From Elusimicrobiota bacterium (GTDB taxonomy: Bacteria; Elusimicrobiota; Elusimicrobia; Elusimicrobiales; UBA9959): 5,069 bases of DNA. The stretch spans positions 1 to 5,069 of the forward strand of contig DAOWGR010000135.1 in assembly GCA_030637365.1 (NCBI GenBank). The letters are read 5' to 3'. Shown here piece after piece: positions 1 through 5,069 of the stretch; positions within the stretch are counted from its first letter, which is position 1; each line of letters starts with the position of its first letter. Position numbers and translations under genes: made by a program. The notes beneath the pieces were generated by a model, which worked only from the letters and a program-made list of their open reading frames with translations, searched no databases and was not told where the DNA came from.

Positions 1-69
1 ACTTCCGGGCATAGCCCTGATCCTCGCTATTCGCTCGGCGTTCACTTCGCTTCAAGTCCGCGAGATGCA
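1..69. other. GC-richer non-coding stretch downstream of tRNA-Leu
   Basis: No reading frame or RNA gene is recognisable here. The stretch is clearly richer in G+C than the rest of the window and is built of repeated CGCT/TCGC-like words. It holds small dyads: GGGC (7-10) with GCCC (14-17) around a 3-nt loop, and CTCGC (23-27) with GCGAG (60-64). It lies just 3' of tRNA-Leu on the minus strand, so it could be the processed trailer or the end of a short dispersed repeat. No T-run follows the dyads, so it is not a convincing intrinsic terminator. Confidence 0.35.
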
Positions 70-151
70 TGGACGGGGAGGGACTTGAACCCACACGCCA
101 AAAGGCATACGGTCCTAAGCCGTACGCGTCTGCCAATTCCGCCACCCGTCC
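70..151 (-). tRNA. tRNA-Leu (anticodon UAG)
   Basis: Read on the minus strand this folds as a class II tRNA. The 7-bp acceptor stem is GGACGGG (151-145) with CCCGTCC (77-71), and the discriminator is A at 70. The D-arm is typical of leucine tRNAs (TGGCGGAATTGGCAGAC). The anticodon stem TACGG/CCGTA encloses the loop CTTAGGA, giving anticodon UAG (117-115), which reads CUA and other CUN codons. A 13-nt variable arm has a short GCC/GGC stem. The T-loop is TTCAAGT, and its stem carries one U-U mismatch (positions 93 and 79). The 3' CCA is not encoded (the next bases are TGC), so a CCA-adding enzyme is needed. The length of 82 nt is right for a leucine tRNA. Confidence 0.96.
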
Positions 152-180
152 ATTCTTAAAAAACAGCGCTTTTGATACAG

Positions 181-209
181 ATTATAGTGACTAAACAAAT
201 AGCTATTAA
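181..209 (-). promoter_or_regulatory. Sigma70-type promoter for tRNA-Leu
   Basis: On the minus strand a perfect TATAAT (186-181) is preceded at exactly 17 bp by TTAATA (209-204), which matches 4 of 6 bases of TTGACA. Transcription would start near 174 and give a leader of about 20 nt before the tRNA 5' end at 151. A 10-bp perfect palindrome, AATAGCTATT (198-207), overlaps the -35 hexamer and the spacer. This promoter would let tRNA-Leu be transcribed separately from tRNA-Lys. The call rests on consensus match only. Confidence 0.55.
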
Positions 210-279
210 GTTTTCTAAGGAGTTTCCTAAATATAACCTAATCTTTCAATCTCTTAAATCTCTTTAGCTTTGTCTTTTA

Positions 280-352
280 TGGGCCGTACGGGACTTGAAC
301 CTGTAACCTTGTGCTTAAGAGGCACCTGCTCTACCAATTGAGCTAACGGCCC
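280..352 (-). tRNA. tRNA-Lys (anticodon CUU)
   Basis: On the minus strand this is a standard class I cloverleaf of 73 nt. The perfect acceptor stem GGGCCGT/ACGGCCC is followed by discriminator A at 280. The D-arm is GCTC-AATTGGTA-GAGC. The anticodon arm is GGTGC-CTCTTAA-GCACA, with anticodon CUU, which decodes the lysine codon AAG. The outer pair of the anticodon stem is a G-A mismatch, and the T-stem ACAGG/CCCGT has one A-C mismatch. The T-loop is TTCAAGT. CCA is not encoded. It points the same way as tRNA-Leu, about 128 nt upstream of it, and lies downstream of the cNMP-binding gene. Confidence 0.96.
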
Positions 353-361
353 TGTATTTAT

Positions 362-391
362 ATTTTACATTATTGTTGAGGTCTTTAACAA
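362..391 (-). promoter_or_regulatory. Possible promoter for tRNA-Lys
   Basis: On the minus strand TTGTTA (391-386) and TAAAAT (367-362) are separated by 18 bp and match the sigma70 consensus at 4 of 6 and 5 of 6 bases. The start site would fall about 3 nt before the tRNA 5' end, which is an unusually short leader. The region is AT-rich, so chance matches are likely. Read-through from the cNMP-binding gene is the alternative. Confidence 0.3.
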
Positions 392-528
392 AATTCGGAA
401 GCAAAATTCAGCCAGTTCGGAAATGGTACTGAGACAAACTTAAAGCGATACAAAATATGTTTGATGAAAAACCGATTATTAAAGATAATCCTCTCTATTT
501 GTATTAAAACTGTGAAAAATATAAAAAC

Positions 529-555
529 AAAAAAAATACCGGCGTAATAACTCCG
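529..555 (-). terminator. Likely intrinsic terminator of the cNMP-binding gene
   Basis: Just 3' of the minus-strand stop codon, CGGAGT (555-550) pairs with ACGCCG (545-540) with one A-G mismatch around a TATT loop. It is followed by GTA and a run of eight T (536-529). A second small hairpin, GTTGA/TCAAC (568-564 / 559-555), spans the stop codon itself. The stem is short and the T-run begins 3 nt after it, so termination may be partial. Confidence 0.45.
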
Positions 556-563
556 TTGATAAT

Positions 564-1022
564 TCAACCTTGTTGCTTAAGGCCGAATTTTCTTCGAGCG
601 ATTGTTCTTTTTATATCATCCGCGAAAGCGGGGCTTTCCTTTAAAGCTTCGTCAAAGTGATTTGCCAGCAAAATGAAAAGTTTTGAATCTTTTTCGCATT
701 TTACCGTGGCGACTCTCGGCGATCTGTCCACAATGGCCATCTCGCCGAAAAAATCTCCCGGCCCCAAAATGGCGATTTTTTTTGAAAAACTCAAAAAACC
801 TTTTTTCACATTAACGCTTAAATTTCCCGAATGAATTATATAGAATGAATCGCCTTCATCTCCCTGACAGCAGACTTTTTCGCCTTTTTTACATTCATAA
901 AGCATGCCGAACGCAAGTATTTTTTCAAGCAAGCCAACGGTCATTTGTTCAAAAAAATGTATTTTTCTGGCTATGCGCATGAATTCACGAAAATCAGCAT
1001 CGGTTATCTCAATTTTTTTCAT
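564..1022 (-). CDS. Single-domain cyclic-nucleotide-binding (CAP/PKA-R type) protein
   Basis: This encodes a 152-residue cytoplasmic protein made almost entirely of one cNMP-binding beta-barrel (about residues 20-135). The QGDEGDSFYIIHSGNLSV stretch (53-70) is the glycine-rich first half of the barrel. The phosphate-binding cassette GDFFGEMAIVDRSPRVATV (89-107) keeps the two residues that contact the cyclic phosphate and ribose in this family, Glu94 and Arg103. No helix-turn-helix follows, so it is unlikely to bind DNA like CRP/FNR. Proteins of this shape act as ligand sensors or regulatory subunits, and the partner is not visible here. The ATG at 1022 has a strong ribosome site, AGGGGG (1033-1028), 5 nt upstream. 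It is transcribed away from the TPR/SpoIID gene. The domain call is firm; the physiological role and ligand (cAMP, cGMP or none) are unknown. Confidence 0.9.
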   Translation of the reverse strand: MKKIEITDADFREFMRIARKIHFFEQMTVGLLEKILAFGMLYECKKGEKVCCQGDEGDSFYIIHSGNLSVNVKKGFLSFSKKIAILGPGDFFGEMAIVDRSPRVATVKCEKDSKLFILLANHFDEALKESPAFADDIKRTIARRKFGLKQQG

Positions 1023-1062
1023 AATTACCCCCTGACTATTTCTTCGCTTTTCAGTTTTTTAC

Positions 1063-1068
1063 AGTATA
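1063..1068 (-). promoter_or_regulatory. Possible -10 element of the cNMP-binding gene
   Basis: TATACT on the minus strand (1068-1063), preceded directly by TG, is a good -10 hexamer. It would give a start near 1056 and a leader of about 34 nt. No recognisable -35 lies at 16-18 bp, where the sequence already belongs to the GC-rich flank of the inverted-repeat element. This is weak evidence. Confidence 0.25.
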
Positions 1069-1099
1069 CATTATTTCCAACCGGTGCTCTACGCCATGC

Positions 1100-1290
1100 G
1101 GCATAGCAAGGTACCCCGTTAGAGATAGCCAACACACTTACATGTAGAAACTTTTAAAAAAAACTAATAGCTATCCGTAAGTGTGTGGCGTCCCTTATAT
1201 ACCGTTTATCTATACAACTTCCATCACTCAAGCTTCTCAACATTTTTTGTTAAAACTTTCGCCCGTGTATCTCTAACGGGGCTTGCAGGC
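1100..1290. repeat. Nested inverted-repeat element (MITE/REP-like)
   Basis: A perfect 14-bp inverted repeat, CCCCGTTAGAGATA (1114-1127) and its complement (1268-1281), lies 140 bp apart. It extends outward after a 3-nt bulge as GCAAG (1106-1110) with CTTGC (1282-1286). Inside and directly adjoining the left arm, GCCAACACACTTAC (1128-1141) pairs with GTAAGTGTGTGGC (1177-1189), with one unpaired A. The two stems together could form a long hairpin with a 35-nt loop and a 78-nt one-sided bulge (1190-1267). No open reading frame of note lies inside. A non-autonomous transposon or REP-type repeat is the simplest reading, but only one copy is visible and no target-site duplication is clear. A regulatory RNA structure is the alternative. 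Confidence 0.6.
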
Positions 1291-1317
1291 AAAGTAAAGA
1301 ATTGCTAAATTCTAAAT

Positions 1318-1983
1318 ATGAAAAAATCATTAGCTTTCCTTATACTCCTGTTTATTTTGCTTCCTTCTTGTTTTTCAGCCAAACAACGCCTTTGGAGTCA
1401 AAACCGCGAAGAGCAACAACCCGAGAAAAAATTCATGGATGAGGATGTTTTATTTAAAAAAGCATATTCATCATGGCTTGACGGAAGACCGGAAGACGCG
1501 GCGGGGACGCTTAAATATATAATTTTCAGAACGGGAGACACCAAAAAATCCTTTAAGGCTATAAGCCAATTATCCATAATCCTCTCTGAACTCGGGAAAC
1601 CTCAGGAAGCTATCGCTTATCTGACAAAAGCTGAAATAATAAATTCCAGCAATCCTTATACCCATTTTGAAAAAGGCTGGAATTATCTGGCTCTTGAAAA
1701 ATATAACGCGGCAAGAACAGCTTTTGAAAAAGTTCTACCGCTTACGGTCGCCCCCGATCTCGTGGCGCAAACAAGGTTCGGCATAGCCATGTCCGAAATT
1801 GAATTGACCGGCCCCGCTTCAGCGATAAAAAATTTCCAATCGGTTTATCATAGATTTCCTTATTTAATTTCACCCGCTTCTCAAATGATCAGCAAATGCT
1901 TTAAAAAAATAAAAAAAGACAGCACTCCGTCATATTCCTGGATAAAGCCCTTGAACATGACAATAAAAACATTCAGGCTATAA
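1318..1983 (+). CDS. TPR lipoprotein, N-terminal part of a split TPR-SpoIID gene
   Basis: This 221-residue frame starts with a lipoprotein-like signal: MKK, a hydrophobic core (residues 4-16) and LPSC with the candidate lipidated Cys18. Proline at -2 makes the lipobox slightly atypical. Tetratricopeptide-type helix pairs follow at about 44-72, 79-111, 112-145 and 147-183, for example GKPQEAIAYLTKAEIINSSNP. TPRs are protein-binding scaffolds, and this one would face the periplasm. The last 21 residues (after Lys200) lose all TPR character, while the -1 frame continues it, so I consider this frame the 5' part of one gene reaching 3410. The ATG at 1318 is forced by an in-frame TAA at 1306. No Shine-Dalgarno sequence precedes it, and a TTGCAG/TAAATT pair (1283-1288 / 1306-1311) would give a nearly leaderless message. 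Confidence 0.8.
   Translation: MKKSLAFLILLFILLPSCFSAKQRLWSQNREEQQPEKKFMDEDVLFKKAYSSWLDGRPEDAAGTLKYIIFRTGDTKKSFKAISQLSIILSELGKPQEAIAYLTKAEIINSSNPYTHFEKGWNYLALEKYNAARTAFEKVLPLTVAPDLVAQTRFGIAMSEIELTGPASAIKNFQSVYHRFPYLISPASQMISKCFKKIKKDSTPSYSWIKPLNMTIKTFRL
1903..1918 (+). other. Frame-change site: two A7 runs, slippery A_AAA_AAA
   Basis: Two runs of seven A (1903-1909 and 1911-1917) separated by a T lie where the TPR frame stops making sense. In the upstream frame the second run is read A_AAA_AAA, the classical -1 slippery heptamer layout. A -1 slip moves ribosomes into the frame that codes RQHSVIFLDKALEHDNKN and continues to 3410. That frame is closed just before, at TAA 1902-1904, so the change must happen between 1905 and 1981. 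No strong downstream hairpin or upstream stimulator is evident. A sequencing or assembly indel, transcript slippage or a real inactivating mutation are all possible. Confidence 0.7.
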
Positions 1984-2057
1984 CTGATCTCGCCTTTCTC
2001 TATGATGATGTAGGCTATTACACGCAGGCATGGCAAACATTTTATACTCTTGGGGAA

Positions 2058-3410
2058 ATGTCCAATGATGAGCCGTTTTTTATCAAAAAAACAAAAAAAC
2101 TGTCAAAACATGTAAAAGGCAAAAAAGATAATCTTCTTTATTGGACAAGACTTGCTTGGCCGGTGCATAAAAAACCTTTGAAATTTTATGGAAAGAAAAA
2201 AGTTCGCATAGCCATGTACTCCGATAAAAACGGGAATCCTTCTCCCATTAAGTTTTTCAATTTCATAGCCAACAGCGATTTTATCATTGAAGACTCCATA
2301 CTGGGCAAAGCGGTTGAAGGAAAAGCCAATTCACAATGGACCGTTAAGTACAATTCCTTTAACAGAGTTTATGAAATAACCGATAACACGGCGGTTATAG
2401 CGCATACCACAAGACGAAAATTTAAAATTATTCCAAAAACAAAAGGCGGAATAATTTTAATAAAAAACCCCGTTTTAACCGTTGAAAAAGGAATAAATCG
2501 CGGAGACAAAGAATTAACCGGTGAAATCAATTTAATACCGAAAATAAATACTGGATTAATCATGGTTAATAAAACGCCGATTGAAAACTGCGTGGCCGCC
2601 ATAGTATCACTATGGGCGCCGGACAAAACTTCAATTGAAGAATTAAAAGCCATTGCCGTAGTGGTGAGAACAAAACTGCTGAAAATGTTCTATACGAAAA
2701 AAAGTTCCAGCCCTTATTACGATATTTGCGATTCAAACTACCACATGGTTTTTCCGGGCCTGCAAACGGAAAACTCCCATTGCGTCAAAGCGGCCGAATT
2801 AACCCGCGGAGAAGTCCTTTACAGAAACAACAGCCTTTCATCAACCGTGGACATACATACGGCTTGCGGAGGATTTACCGACAGAGCAAATGACAAAGGC
2901 TCCAGACCATCGTCAATTACTCCCTTTGATTTCTACAAATGGACACTGCAAAGCCCGCCGGATAATCTTTTATGCTTGCCAACTGATAAAAAAATGGCTT
3001 CAAATGTTCATTGGACGATTATTTTAGACGGTAAGTGGATAGAAAAACGAGCTAATAGAAAATACAAAATAGGCAAATTAAAAGCGCTTGTTCCGCTGAA
3101 AAGAAAAAAAGACGGAAGAGTTGAAACCTTAAGAATTGAAGGAACAGCCAATACAGCGGTTATCCGAGGCTTTAAAAATATTTCCAATATGCTCGCGAGC
3201 GGAATATTGCGCTCAAGCATTTTTAACATAAGGCCGATATTTGACGGTAAATATCCCGAATATTTTATTCTGCGGGGAATAGGCACGGGACACGGAAAAG
3301 GATTATGCGCGTGGGGAGCGCATGGCATGGTAAAAAATTACGGCTACAAATACAGAAAAGTTTTAAAACATTATTTTCCGAAACTTAAAATAAAAAAACT
3401 GAAATTATAA
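2058..3410 (+). CDS. SpoIID/LytB-domain protein, C-terminal part of a split TPR-SpoIID gene
   Basis: This 450-residue frame encodes a SpoIID/LytB-type domain; in spore formers SpoIID is a peptidoglycan lytic transglycosylase, and LytB-like relatives act on cell walls elsewhere. Landmarks are IEELKAIAVVVRTKLL (193-208), YDICDSNYH (221-229), LTRGEVLY (249-255), the HTACGGFTD core (267-275) and the C-terminal RGIGTGHGKGLCAWGAHGM (406-424) followed by YGYKYRKVLKHYFP. The family's catalytic Glu, expected in a VAAEM-like motif, appears to be Ile182 in CVAAIV (178-183). The second zinc-type Cys of Cx5C appears as His229. It may therefore be inactive or a binding module. ATG 2058 is probably not a true start: GGGG lies only 2 nt before it, and the frame is open from 1905 with TPR-like sequence (ITDLAFLYDDVGYYTQAW). 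The gene likely begins at 1318. GT4 follows closely. Confidence 0.82.
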   Translation: MSNDEPFFIKKTKKLSKHVKGKKDNLLYWTRLAWPVHKKPLKFYGKKKVRIAMYSDKNGNPSPIKFFNFIANSDFIIEDSILGKAVEGKANSQWTVKYNSFNRVYEITDNTAVIAHTTRRKFKIIPKTKGGIILIKNPVLTVEKGINRGDKELTGEINLIPKINTGLIMVNKTPIENCVAAIVSLWAPDKTSIEELKAIAVVVRTKLLKMFYTKKSSSPYYDICDSNYHMVFPGLQTENSHCVKAAELTRGEVLYRNNSLSSTVDIHTACGGFTDRANDKGSRPSSITPFDFYKWTLQSPPDNLLCLPTDKKMASNVHWTIILDGKWIEKRANRKYKIGKLKALVPLKRKKDGRVETLRIEGTANTAVIRGFKNISNMLASGILRSSIFNIRPIFDGKYPEYFILRGIGTGHGKGLCAWGAHGMVKNYGYKYRKVLKHYFPKLKIKKLKL

Positions 3411-3464
3411 TTGAAGAGTCAAAAATTCAGAGTTTAGAAAAAAACAAAGGTGTTTCATAAACTT

Positions 3465-4613
3465 ATGAAAAATTCGCCGCGCAAAATATTGCATATAATA
3501 ACACAACTCCAATTGGGCGGGGCTCAACAGAATACGCTGTATACGACGGCAAATACCGATAAAAAAAAATTTCATTCATTAATCGCCGCGGGAAAAGGCG
3601 GAATTCTCGACGCGCGCGCCGCCGATTTGGAAATTATTCATATCTCTTCTTTACGACGAAAAATCAATCCCATAAAAGACGCTCTCGCTCTCTATCAGCT
3701 TTATTTGACAATTAAATCGCAAAAGCCCGATATAGTGCATACCCATTCCTCCAAAGCGGGAATACTGGGCAGGCTTGCCGCCGGCTTTTGCAAAGTGCCG
3801 ACAATCATACACACCTTTCACGGCTTTGGCTTTAACGATCGGCAGAATTTCATTAAAAAGCGGATATTTGTTTTTCTTGAAAGAATATGCGCTAAGTTAA
3901 CCGACATTTTAATTTTCGTCTCAAAATCAAATATGGAAACGGCAAAAGATTTGAAAATAGGCGATTTGACGCGATATAAACTCATTAGAAGCGGGATAGC
4001 GCTTGATAAATATCCGGCAAAAATAAATATTTCCGATAAAAAAGAAAAACTCAAATTACCCTTAAACGGCAAAATAATCGTAAGCATAGGAAATCTTAAA
4101 CCCCAAAAAAATCCGGAAGACTTTATCAAACTCGCTAAAAAAACAATTTCCAAAAGAACAGACACATATTTTGTTTTTGTCGGCGGGGGGAAGAAACTTG
4201 AAAAAATCAAAGAGACCCTTGCCCGAGAAAACCTTTGTGAATATTGCAGATTTATCGGCTGGAGAAAAGACGCGGCCGAAATACTCAAGATAGCGGATAT
4301 TTTTATCTTAACGTCTCTTTGGGAAGGCTTGCCCAGAAGCCTGGTTGAAGCCTTAAAAAGCGGGCTTCCATGCTTGTGTTATAATACCGACGGAGTATCG
4401 GATATTTTAAAATCCGAAAAAAACGGCTATTTGATAAAACAAGGCGATATTGAAAACATGTATAATAAGCTTATGCTTCTGCTTGAAGATGACAATTTAA
4501 GAAGAAATATGGCAATAGAAGCTGAAAAAACGGAACTTGAAGATTTTGACATCAACCATATGGTAAAACAGCTTGAAACCCTATATTCCGAGGAAATGCA
4601 AAAAGCGAATTAA
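3465..4613 (+). CDS. GT4-family glycosyltransferase (GT-B fold)
   Basis: The 382-residue protein has the two-domain GT-B layout of retaining GT4 enzymes, which move a sugar from an NDP-sugar to a lipid-linked or growing glycan at the inner face of the membrane. The N-terminal half shows KILHIITQLQLGGAQQ (residues 7-22, the GGA acceptor-side loop), DIVHTHSSKAGILGRLAA and HTFHGFGF. The C-terminal half shows VSIGNLKPQKNPEDF and the donor-binding E-x7-E motif WEGLPRSLVEAL, with Glu287 and Glu295. Length is normal and no key residue is missing. I prefer ATG 3465 (MKNSPRKILHII), served by AAAGGTG (3446-3452) at a somewhat long spacing of 12 nt. GTG 3450 would add five residues but has no ribosome site. 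It sits 54 bases after the SpoIID frame and 3 before the GT2 gene, suggesting an envelope-polysaccharide operon. The sugar and acceptor cannot be told. Confidence 0.92.
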   Translation: MKNSPRKILHIITQLQLGGAQQNTLYTTANTDKKKFHSLIAAGKGGILDARAADLEIIHISSLRRKINPIKDALALYQLYLTIKSQKPDIVHTHSSKAGILGRLAAGFCKVPTIIHTFHGFGFNDRQNFIKKRIFVFLERICAKLTDILIFVSKSNMETAKDLKIGDLTRYKLIRSGIALDKYPAKINISDKKEKLKLPLNGKIIVSIGNLKPQKNPEDFIKLAKKTISKRTDTYFVFVGGGKKLEKIKETLARENLCEYCRFIGWRKDAAEILKIADIFILTSLWEGLPRSLVEALKSGLPCLCYNTDGVSDILKSEKNGYLIKQGDIENMYNKLMLLLEDDNLRRNMAIEAEKTELEDFDINHMVKQLETLYSEEMQKAN

Positions 4614-4616
4614 ATT

Positions 4617-5069
4617 ATGACCCCACAACCTGCTTATTATCCTGAAAACAATCAAAAAAAACATATGCCCGCTGATAGCGGGCAAGCGGGTAATGAAATG
4701 GAATATCAAATCTCAATAATCTTACCGACGCATAATGAAGAAGGAAATCTTAAAATTCTTGCCGAAGAAATAAAAAATGTTTTTTTAAAAAATTCAATTC
4801 AAGGCGAAATAATTTTTATTGACGATGGAAGCGCGGATTTAAGCAATAAAGAAATCAAAGAAATTGTAAAAAACAATAGTGATGTCAGACTTATAACTTT
4901 CTCAAAGAGTTTCGGGCAAACGGCGGCTTTTTCAGCCGGCATAAAAGAAGCCTCGGGAGAATTAATAGTAACCATGGACGCGGACGGACAAAACGACCCC
5001 GAAGATATTCCCGCCCTCCTAAGCGAACTTAACAAAGGTTTTGATGTCGTAAGCGGTTGGAGAAAAAAC
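4617..5069 (+). CDS. GT2-family glycosyltransferase, DPM1/ArnC-like (3' end outside window)
   Basis: The first 151 codons of an inverting GT-A glycosyltransferase are present and the frame is open to the window end. Motifs are ISIILPTHNEEGNL (32-45), EIIFIDDGSADLS (64-76, nucleotide binding), LITFSKSFGQTAAFSAGIKEASGE (92-115) and the metal/donor site MDADGQNDPEDIP (120-132), then FDVVSGWRKN. This pattern is typical of enzymes that load a sugar onto a polyprenyl phosphate, such as dolichol-phosphate mannosyltransferase or ArnC. Membrane helices that many relatives carry would lie outside the window. Three in-frame ATGs compete: 4617 (3 bases after the GT4 stop, suggesting coupling), 4665 and 4698. 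Conserved sequence starts only near residue 30. The first 28 residues are low-similarity and include a palindromic insert, so 4698 cannot be excluded. No start has a strong ribosome site. Confidence 0.9.
   Translation, partial: MTPQPAYYPENNQKKHMPADSGQAGNEMEYQISIILPTHNEEGNLKILAEEIKNVFLKNSIQGEIIFIDDGSADLSNKEIKEIVKNNSDVRLITFSKSFGQTAAFSAGIKEASGELIVTMDADGQNDPEDIPALLSELNKGFDVVSGWRKN
4667..4683. repeat. Perfect 7-bp hairpin palindrome inside the GT2 coding start
   Basis: GCCCGCT (4667-4673) and AGCGGGC (4677-4683) form a perfect stem around the 3-nt loop GAT, followed by a second GCGGG copy (4686-4690). It is a GC-rich island in AT-rich coding DNA and translates in frame as part of MPADSGQAGN, ahead of the conserved GT2 domain. 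It may be a short dispersed palindromic repeat that landed in the N-terminus, or a hairpin affecting start choice between 4617 and 4698. Confidence 0.55.

Noticed and set aside
1..69. Intrinsic terminator after tRNA-Leu
   Set aside because: Dyads are short (4-5 bp) and no T-run follows on the minus strand within the window.
385..567. Minus-strand 60-residue hydrophobic frame starting at TTG 567
   Set aside because: It needs a TTG start overlapping the preceding stop, has no properly spaced ribosome site, contains the likely terminator and a possible tRNA-Lys promoter, and shows AT-rich low-complexity residues with no motif.
1114..1281. CRISPR-like repeat unit
   Set aside because: The repeats are inverted rather than direct, occur once as a pair and have no regular spacers.
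1918..1940. Downstream hairpin that would prove programmed frameshifting
   Set aside because: Only a 3-bp GAC/GTC stem is visible after the A7 run, and no SD-like stimulator precedes it, so programming is unproven.
2369..3328. Two minus-strand frames (2369-2653 and 3008-3328) opposite the SpoIID gene
   Set aside because: They lie antisense inside a well-supported coding region, show no domain motifs and have the composition expected of shadow frames.
3818..5035. Minus-strand frames at 3818-4288 and 4799-5035 opposite the glycosyltransferases
   Set aside because: They are antisense to clear GT4 and GT2 motifs, with no conserved features of their own.

Overview
The window is AT-rich bacterial chromosomal DNA. 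Its layout is two tRNA genes and a small regulatory-type gene on the minus strand, a non-coding spacer with nested inverted repeats, then a rightward cluster of envelope and glycan genes that runs off the right edge. The SpoIID-type protein fused to a lipoprotein/TPR N-terminus, the stand-alone cNMP-binding protein, the lone glycosyltransferases and the tRNAs without encoded CCA would fit an uncultivated diderm lineage such as Omnitrophota or Elusimicrobiota. That placement is a guess from gene style; no marker gene is present to fix it.

Left part, minus strand (1-1022): a GC-richer tail with short dyads (1-69), tRNA-Leu(UAG) at 70-151 with a good sigma70-type promoter at 181-209, tRNA-Lys(CUU) at 280-352, a spacer holding a likely terminator (529-555), and a 152-residue single-domain cyclic-nucleotide-binding protein (564-1022). 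Spacer (1023-1317): it lies between divergent genes and carries a 14-bp perfect inverted repeat (1114-1127 / 1268-1281) enclosing a second inverted repeat (1128-1141 / 1177-1189). It looks like a MITE- or REP-like non-coding element.

Right part, plus strand (1318-5069): a lipoprotein-signal TPR reading frame (1318-1983) and a SpoIID/LytB-like frame (2058-3410). I read these as one gene of about 697 codons split by a -1 frame change at an A7 run near 1911-1917, because the SpoIID frame is open back to 1905 and encodes the next TPR helices. Next come a GT4-type glycosyltransferase (3465-4613) and, 3 bases on, a DPM1/ArnC-like GT2 glycosyltransferase cut by the window end (4617-5069). Close spacing and shared strand suggest one operon that builds or remodels cell-surface polysaccharide and peptidoglycan. 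The SpoIID-like domain seems to lack the usual catalytic Glu, and the GT2 N-terminus carries a palindromic in-frame insertion.

I do not see a clearly new multi-gene system. The items most worth a second look are the split TPR-SpoIID gene with its slippery A7, the nested inverted-repeat element, and the coding palindrome in the GT2 gene.
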